DNA from: Sipunculus nudus
Taxonomy: Eukaryota; Annelida; Sipuncula; Golfingiida; Sipunculidae
Reading direction: 5' to 3'
Length of the DNA: 64,000 nucleotides
Assembly: GCA_026874595.1 (NCBI GenBank)
Contig: CM049322.1
Span: 6,247,900 to 6,311,899 of the forward strand
The notes under the pieces are model-generated. The model had not been told where the DNA came from. It did no database searches and saw only the letters and a list, made by a program, of their open reading frames with translations. Numbering within the stretch: position 1 is the stretch's first letter; every line of letters begins with the position of its first letter. The translations under genes were made by a program, and so were the position numbers. Shown in pieces: positions 56,801 to 64,000 of the stretch.

Positions 56801-57090
56801 GTCCTTTGACTAGATGGAGAACCGTGTTACCGTAAGTCTTAACCATGACATGCACATGAATTAAGTTTTATCTTTAGGAACTCGTGGGCTTAGGTCATAA
56901 ATCAGTATCAAACAGAATATGGCGAGCATTAAGTTACCTTTCCTGGTACACCCAGGAACACGTAGAGCATTAACACATTTATAATCAAACTTTTAATGGT
57001 AAAATTTATAATTTACTGTACCAAAAAAAAAGAAATAGATAAAGCGATTAGATAACTGGTAAACGAAAATTAAGTGAACCAAAAAGTGTT
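53300..57090. other. Intergenic region upstream of CFAP91, no gene recognised
   Basis: AT-rich. Contains (AT)n/(AG)n at 53815-53866, a patch at 54160-54260 with GGGGTGTAGCCA and a poly-C run near 54202-54214 (transposon-like), and an A14 run near 55970. Confidence 0.5.
53815..53866. repeat. Compound (AT)n / (AG)n microsatellite
   Basis: AT, then about 30 bases of AG. Confidence 0.95.
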
Positions 57091-57109
57091 ATTTTTGCCT
57101 TGCAAGTAT

Positions 57110-58850
57110 GATTGTAAGTCAACGGAGTCATACTGATTTGTCAGCGTCCGACTGTGTGTCTGTCTGTCTGTCCGTCCGTTAGACTGGCACATTTCGACAC
57201 TGTTGAATCTAGAAATCTGTAACTGAATATCGATAAAAAAACCTCCTTGGAATCCTGAAATTAGGTCACTGTGAGCTATATCCTCCGAGCTATTGGGCTC
57301 GTAATACCCCCCCCCCCCCCGAATAATTAAAAACCTCAAGTATCAAATAATGCATGGATTGCCCTGAATCTTGCCTCGAATATTGTCTATGACTAGGGTT
57401 GTCAGTTACTGAAAATTTGTGGCGCCACCTGCATTATTTCTAATTTTTACGATTTTTTTCTGATTTTGGGACCGACAAATAACAGCTATATTATATCCGT
57501 TTCTCAACTCTTTCATCTTATGTCCCGAAACGTGTGTTAATTGATTATGACTGGTTGCTTCAGTTTCTGAAATCTGGTGACGCCACCTATAATTTTCGTT
57601 TTTTAATGTTTTCCCCCTTTTCTTTGAGACTGCCAAATTATTTTGATACTATCAAATTTGCAAATTTGGTTTCATATAGTGTTTTGAAACCTTTTGAGTT
57701 ATTAGGGCCCCGCTTAAATAAGCGGATGCCCTAAAGTTATCACCCTGCCCTTCCGTCTTTCCGTCTTTTTGTATGTCCTTCAAACTGGTTTTATTGATAA
57801 ATCCAGTTTGGTTTGACATGTCGAATTAAAACTTAATTTTTATATTGCTCACCTCTAAAGCAGGAATTCTGTTTATTTTGGTGTCATGAGGTCAAAGTCA
57901 AAGGACCCACTCTTTTGGAAAGATTGTGGATGCGTTTTATTTCCAAACCTTTCAGCTAGATGACCTGCAAATATGAGATGAATCTGATTGATTTTTGGGT
58001 CACAAAGTCAAAGGATAAAGTCACCAAGTTTTATTTTTGGTTCAAGGTCAGAGGGTCCACTTCTTTAAATAAATTGTGGATGCATTTTAAGCTAAAGTTT
58101 TCATCCCAAACTTTTCATCTCATACATGTGGCTCACCTGCCAATAGGGGAAGATTATGTTTGATTTTGGGGTCACAATCTCTAAGGTCACATGACCAACT
58201 TACTTATAGAGATTGTGGATGCATTTTAAGCTATACTTTCCATCCCAAACCTTCCATTTTGCACATATATGTGACTTGCAAATAGGAGATGAACCTGATT
58301 AGTTTTATGGTCGCAAAGTCAAAGGTTAGAGTCACAGTGGCCATCTGTCCACATATTTGTTTTTGAATGATAACTCCAGTTTTGATTATGATATTGGTTT
58401 CAATCTTAATTTATATATGGCCCACCAAAAATGTAGGAACCAGTTTTATTTCAGGGTCATGAGGTCAAAGTTCAAGTTCTAAGGCGTCATCTCTTCACAT
58501 AATTGTTTCCAGATGGTAATTCCAGGTTTGGTTGAAATATTGGTTCCACATTTGACTAATATAAGGTCCACTACTAAGGCAAGAACCCTTTTTATTTTTG
58601 GTTTATGAGGTCATAAGATTTCGGATGCATTTAAAGCCAATATTGAGATTCCAAACCTTCCATTTGCTCGCCTGCCAATAGGGGAAGGTCACAGGGTCCA
58701 TCTATTCACAAATAAGTTAACTCCAGTTTGGGTAGACAGATTGGCAGCTGATCACAGGACCCACATTTTGAAAAAGCTCAAAAACATATTCTTATAGACA
58801 AATTCAGCTGATTATAGAAATGTTCTCATAATCATATTTAGCTCGGCGCC
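57110..58850 (+). repeat. Dispersed repeat, copy 1, with GTCCGTCC and AGGTCA units
   Basis: Left part has GTCTGTCCGTCCGTTAGACT and two TGGCGCCACCT / GTGACGCCACCT blocks. It passes GCCCCGCTTAAATAAGCGGA and TCACCCTGCCCTTCCGTCT into several ~190-base units with AACTCCAGTTTGG, GGTTTCAA and GTCATGAGGTCAAAG. Matches 60280-61340 in order. Confidence 0.8.
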
Positions 58851-59740
58851 GTGATCCACAGGTCCCTTCTTTTTGTTTGTATGAGAAATTTTATACTTCT
58901 CTTTCTTCACAACCACTCGCTAATTGTATTGCCGTGGGTGGAGGTAGGGATCGGGTTGAGGCGGTAGGTTTCCTCCAATATTATCTGTTTAGATTTGCCC
59001 GAATATTGTGTCTTACTGGATGGGTTTCTTCTGGTTGCCTTTAGTTTTCACGCATCACATCACTTAGGGAATCCATTTATCTATTATAACATCTGTTATC
59101 TCAAATGTTAAATGTTTCTTATCGTCGTGTGATGACACAATACCAATGCATGAAGAAACGAGTGAATTAATGGCCAGTGGGAGTGGCATATAGCAGGTTA
59201 AGCTGTAGCTTAAATGTGTCAGATGTTAACCGACAAAGTACAACCTGTTGATTATATTTCAAAACATTATCGACTGGCACAGGCGTTGTTGTACTTTGCA
59301 CATTATCTTTTGTCCTCGGTTGGGTTCTGGTGTCACATCACGTGATCCATTGGCAACCCACAGACACATAGCGACCTTCGGTGAATTATGGTTAAAACAA
59401 CTTTAGTATATTCATTGATACTGTTTAATGTCACAAGGTTTTCGTATTTGTAATGTCTCACTTCTTAGTTATTGGATCATAATAAAGTAAATTAAACTAA
59501 CTAGGTAAGTTTTATTTTTTATCGTCCAATAAGGATCCAGTTTTATATAAAATATAGCTTAACTTAATAAATAGTCTACGCCAATGGTCTGCCGAGGGGT
59601 CAAAACATTGCGTGGGTCCTCCTAATATATAGAGCATCCGTCTTCCATAAAGATTCTGAAAAGAACCCTTTTCATAAAATGTTAGTAGTATTAACAGAAA
59701 CATGAATCAATTAATGATTATGTCTTGTCTGCTGTTGTGC
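58850..59740. other. Intergenic, nothing recognised
   Basis: No coding-looking frame. GGTTTCCTCCAATATTATCT near 58970 recalls a SINE body, but there is no tRNA-like head. Confidence 0.4.
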
Positions 59741-59959
59741 CTTAGCAATAATATACAGTTCTGTGATGGATAATCGTTGCAAAGAATACAAGGTCGAAAA
59801 AGTAGTCCATCCTAGTTATATCCCGTACAGCATTTAATATGTATAAAGTTCTCATGCAAAAAAAAGACCTGGTTATTTTTAACTTAGCATGTAAATATCT
59901 GTTATAATGTATTACTTCTTTTAACAAGAACAATAGAGGAAACAACAGACGACATCGTG

Positions 59960-60180
59960 TGGGGGGGGGGGGGGTGGGAACGCCAGTGATTGTCAACAAG
60001 CCATTGGTCGATATTTCAAGAGGCTCCACAAATACATTGTCTTGTATCCATATAGCGATAGAAAGTGGACCGTCTGCATGAAGGCACTGTACATCGATGA
60101 CATTCTCTGTGAAGACGGACGACGGGAAATCCACCGACAGCTTTGATACATCAAGTATGTTGATTAATGTAAGCATACTT
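59960..60180 (-). other. Possible coding fragment of unknown family
   Basis: The - strand frame encodes KLSVDFPSSVFTENVIDVQC and IAIWIQDNVFVEPLEIS with even composition, then runs into poly-G and AT-rich sequence. It could be one exon or a relic; no family recognised and no clear partner exon. Confidence 0.2.
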
Positions 60181-60279
60181 TAATACATGTTTTAATATCT
60201 TTCCTTGCTATATTAAACTTTTATTAAATGTTTACTCCTACTGCCTCCTGGTTATATTCGACCAGATATTTTTAGCTCA

Positions 60280-61340
60280 GTTGACTGTAATCAAACAAGC
60301 TATAGTAATCGGCCATAGTCCGTCCTTCAATAGGTCAGTGTGTTAGACTGGCACGTTTTGATACCGTTTAACCAAGAAACATGTTACTGAATACCCAGGT
60401 AGGTCTATAAAAAGATATCCTTGGAAACCCGAACTAATTTGAAACCTGAAACAAGACCTGCAGTATCTTGATAGTAAAAGAATGGATTGCTCTGAATCTT
60501 GACTTGAATATTGAATATTGAATATTGACTAGAGTTGTCAGTTCCCAAAAACTGGTACCGCCACTGTATTTGTCATAATTTCTACGACCTTTCTGTCTTG
60601 AGACCGTCAAATGACAGCAATTATTTCAGTTTCTCATCTGTGGTTTCATCTAGTGTCCCGAAGCCTTGTAAGTTATATGATTATGGCCGGTTTCATCAGT
60701 TTTGAAGACGTATTTTTCTATTTTATATGATTGTTTTCCTTTCTTTGGGACGGACAAATTTTATTTATACTTTAATATCTGGAAATGAGCTTTCATCAAG
60801 TGTTCTGTAACCGTGTGTATTATTAGAGCCTTGCTTGAATAAGTAGATGCCCTATAGTAATCACCCTGCCCTTCCGTCTGTCCGTCAGTTCGCCTTTCTC
60901 TCCGACAATTTTGTTTCCTGAAGATGACTAAAGTTCGGGTTGACATACCGATTTCAACCTTGAATCATATATGGCCCATCTCTAAAGCTAGAACTTTATT
61001 AATATCTGGGTAATGAGGTTAAAGGACAAGGTCACAGGAACCACTTGATTAGAAAAAAATTGTTGATGCAATTTAAGACAAACTTTTCATCCCAAACTAA
61101 TCTAGTACATATAGGTGACCGTGCACATAGAAAATGAATCTGGGTGATTTTCGGGTTACAAAGATAAAGTTCAAAGCCACATTTGTTTCTGAATGATAAC
61201 TCCAGTTTGTATAAACCTATTGGTTTCAAACCTGATTTATATATCTTCCAACGATTGAGGAAAAACGTTTTTTTCTTATTTTTGGGTCATGAGTTCAGAT
61301 GTCAAGGTCACAGGAGCCATTTATTTAAAAAGATTCTTGA
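60280..61340 (+). repeat. Dispersed repeat, copy 2
   Basis: Follows 57110-58850 block by block: GTTAGACTGGCACGTTTTGA, GACTAGAGTTGTCAGTT, GCCTTGCTTGAATAAGTAGA, TCACCCTGCCCTTCCGTCTG, then AGGTCA units. It stops at the LINE relic. Confidence 0.8.
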
Positions 61341-62770
61341 TGCATTCCCATGTCAGAATTAACGAGGTTGCATCTACATATTGGGTTAATTTATATTCTT
61401 TATCTCGGATATGAACTTCTTTAATAATTGGATTATTTCTGATGTGCCATGCTTATATTTTAGATGCTAAAATGAATAAATATGGAGATAGAGGGCAACC
61501 TCGTCTTACATTCCGAGAAAGCGTGAAATACTCATTTGTCCAACCTCTATTTATAACACAACTGCTGATGTCAATGTATAGAACATTGACCCATTTTTAA
61601 AGAATTCTACAAATGTGTAAAGACTTAAAATATTCTGAATATGAAACCATTCTAAAAATTCAAAAGCCTTATCAAATCGATTGATATAAATTATTTATGT
61701 TTTCTGGCATTTGCAAATATCTGTAAGTGTTATAATATTTTCCACGATGTATCTATTTTTTTTAATTAATTCTGTCTGGTCAAAATTTATAATGCGTGGT
61801 AATATTGTGTTAAATCTATTTGTCAAGGTTTTCGCAATTATTTATAATCTGTATGCAACCTTAAAAGAGGACGCCACTTTTTAAAGTGTACATTCTTTTC
61901 ATTTCCTATGAATCAGTCAAAGAATACCCTGCCGCAAAATTCAAAGGTAGACAACCAGTCTAAAAGGAGTGTTTCACGACGTGGATGTAGTATTCTCTTA
62001 ATTCTTTCGTAAAACTTTGTAGAATTCGGCAGAAAATCATCAGGCCCAGTTGATAATTTTTTAAGAACGTGCGTGTAGAAGGAGAACTGATGGTGTAAAA
62101 CATTTTCCTGATAGGAGCGAGTCTTCTTCTTTGTGTGTTTAAATGCTGTTGGACATTAGATTCTGACCTTTAACTCTCCTGTATACCTACTGATGTGTAT
62201 TAAGCTTTGAAACATTTAAAATGTCTCTTTTATATGAAAGAATTTTAACCCTCTTAACTCTTAGTTTAAGAATTGATTTCTGTTCATAGTTCTTTTTCTC
62301 TAATTGTGAATAACATTCTGTTGGTTTATCCCTTTCAGCATACCGTTCCTTTTCGACATTTTATAATGGCACCCTTAGTTGAAAAATATCTTATGATTAT
62401 TTTGCGCTGTTTCCCATTTTACTTTGTCTTCCTTGCTTTTGGTTACGTTATGTTAATAATGTGTCTTTTTAATTCTCTTTCTAAATTTAATAATTTTTTT
62501 AGCATATTTTTCTTTCTAGCTGCACAAGCTTTACTTTATCCCTGACCTGGCATTTAAGTTTATCCCACAATAAGGCAGGTTTAGCTTCTCATTTGATCTG
62601 AACTGTTGATCTGATTCGTCTGATTTCTTCTAGAAATAAACAATATAGCTTCCAGTATCCTGGCCTTCTCCGTTGATCACTTACAGACAGAGTTATGGAT
62701 ATTACAGATCTGTCTTATAACCGGGTTCATTATCAGATAACTATGTAGACAGTCACTAATTAAAAATAAT
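61340..62770 (-). mobile_element. Decayed L1/Tx1-like LINE, reverse transcriptase part
   Basis: On the - strand, in broken frames: RRPGYWKLYCLF, LWDKLKCQVRDKVKLVQLER, KWETAQ, GAIIKCRKERYAERDKP, LKKLSTGPDDF, FKKWRPLLRLHTDYKIIAKT, NTILPRIINFDQTELI, FDKAFEFLEW, RNVRRGCPLSPYLFILAS and TQYVDATSLIL (the YADD region, altered). This is the order of the ORF2 linker and reverse transcriptase in the L1/Tx1 group. Many stops; dead copy. Confidence 0.85.
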
Positions 62771-62939
62771 CTAAACGGCAAAACACAGGATGAGGGTTAT
62801 ATCTGTGCCAAGTGTATTTCAGAGTACCTGGATGTTGCATTCTCCAAATGTCCGTTAATTTGGCAGATTCGGATCACTCTCTAAAAATATGTCTCCCTTT
62901 CACGAGTATATGTCATCCCCTCCCCCTTTTTTGCACAGG

Positions 62940-63570
62940 TGAATTTCAATTATGCTGAGCAATTGTGGTGGGTCATTGTCCGTCGTCCTTCCGTCCAGAC
63001 CCCCCCCCCCCGGATTTTCGTCAGCAGTGCACAAATCGTAACCGCTTGACCTAGAATCTTCTTACTTGACATCAAGGGAAGTCCATGAAAAAAATAATCT
63101 CCTACCATTAGGTCTCTGTTACCCGTACCCTTTAAGGAGGCTCAAAAGTACCCCCGAAAAGAATTAAAAATGCGATACAAATGCCCCAGTATCTGAACTA
63201 CTAATGCATTGATTACGATAAATCGTTGTGCACATATTGATAATGGAATGTATCATCATTTTCTGCATCCTGGTGGCGCCACCTAGATTTTAAGTTCAGC
63301 TGATTTCAGTCATGTTATGCTAAAGCGATGGGTCTTTGTCCGTCGTCCTTCCGTCTGTCCTTCGGCCTTCCGGCCGGCCGTTCATTAGCAGGGCACAAAT
63401 CGTAACCGTAAGGGTTATGATCATGAACCCTATGCAGTCATAGAGGTTCTAAAAGATCTCATTGGAAAACTTAAATTAGGTCACTGTGACCTTTATTCTC
63501 CGAAACCCCCAGAATTAATTCTTATAGCCAAAATTTTCATCTCAAGCCTTCAATCTGTCACATACAGCTC
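62940..63570 (+). repeat. Two tandem ~350-base units related to the dispersed repeat
   Basis: Unit starts near 62945 and 63295: a TCAGCTGATTT-like opening, GGGTCATTGTCCGTCGTCCT or GGGTCTTTGTCCGTCGTCCT, GCACAAATCGTAACCG, then TTAGGTC..GTGACC. The first carries a poly-C run (63001-63012), and TGGTGGCGCCACCT separates them. Confidence 0.75.
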
Positions 63571-64000
63571 ATCAGAGTAAAAGCCATTATTATTTTAAGT
63601 TTTCCGTGATTCAAAATACGTCGTAAACACAAAAGCCAGAAGTGTTGAGCACATTGCACGTAAATACACAGCCCCAGTGCTCGTTTGTGCACCCATGCGT
63701 ATATTTACTATGGTTCCGACACATACAAACGTGGATTTGTTATGAGTAAGAGGCCCAGATATAGAGGACAGTAGGATGTATCCGAAATGGCATGAAATGT
63801 GTCTGGTAGTATAGCTCGCGGGATATGGCTTGTGAAATGGCCCTGTGTGGCTCGTATTATAAAACCCTCCGTAGATGACGGGGGAAAAGGTCCATGTGTT
63901 GTACTAGATGGCTGACCCATGTGTAGACCTATAATTATGGTTAGAGATGCATGTAGAAATGTACAGTTAAAGGGTTAATTGGGTAATGACGTTGATTATG
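63570..64000. other. Right edge, nothing recognised
   Basis: No gene or clear repeat. Confidence 0.4.

Noticed and set aside
59742-60176. 144-residue - strand frame as a full gene
   Set aside because: The second half crosses a poly-G run and AT-rich sequence and looks non-coding; only the first part was kept, as a weak fragment.

Overview
This window looks like animal nuclear DNA, most likely from a mollusc and probably a bivalve. It is AT-rich and has short exons in long introns with GT-AG borders. It also has tRNA-derived SINEs, MITE-like inverted-repeat elements, decayed LINEs, many long (AT)n tracts, and dispersed repeats rich in GTCCGTCC and AGGTCA. The placement is inferred from repeat style and from the proteins; nothing in the sequence names the species. 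There is no bacterial-type gene organisation and no CRISPR array.

I could assemble two complete protein-coding genes by hand, with splice phases consistent at every junction. The first, on the + strand (7801-21385, 11 exons, 433 residues), starts with a signal peptide. Two tandem copies of a four-cysteine module follow, and the protein ends in a chymotrypsin-fold domain. The catalytic His and Ser positions are Ser and Arg, so it is predicted to be a secreted serine-protease homologue without protease activity. The second, on the - strand (53082 down to 32031, 18 exons, 757 residues), is the orthologue of CFAP91/MAATS1, an axonemal protein of the radial-spoke base. Its start codon lies inside a perfect match to the RFX X-box consensus, which fits a ciliary gene.

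Layout. 1-7.8 kb is intergenic, with a SINE-like relic and a decayed Tigger/pogo transposase. 7.8-21.4 kb is the protease-homologue gene; its introns are full of SINEs, inverted repeats and (AT)n tracts. 21.4-32 kb is the convergent intergenic region, with a SINE, degenerate tandem repeats, a cluster of CRE sites, a 21-bp minisatellite, poly-C tracts and a MITE. 32-53.1 kb is CFAP91, with a MITE, a SINE, minisatellites, an antisense LINE relic and another retroelement tail in its introns. 53.1-64 kb is intergenic, made largely of two ~1.1-1.7 kb copies of a dispersed repeat, related shorter units at the right edge, and an L1/Tx1-like LINE relic on the - strand.

The two genes converge and show no functional link. 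I see no operon-like or defence-like system. The parts most worth following up are the pseudoprotease with its exon-shuffled cysteine modules, the X-box over the CFAP91 start codon, and a 36-bp tandem repeat that copies a CFAP91 splice donor. Exon borders come from reading the sequence, not from transcripts.
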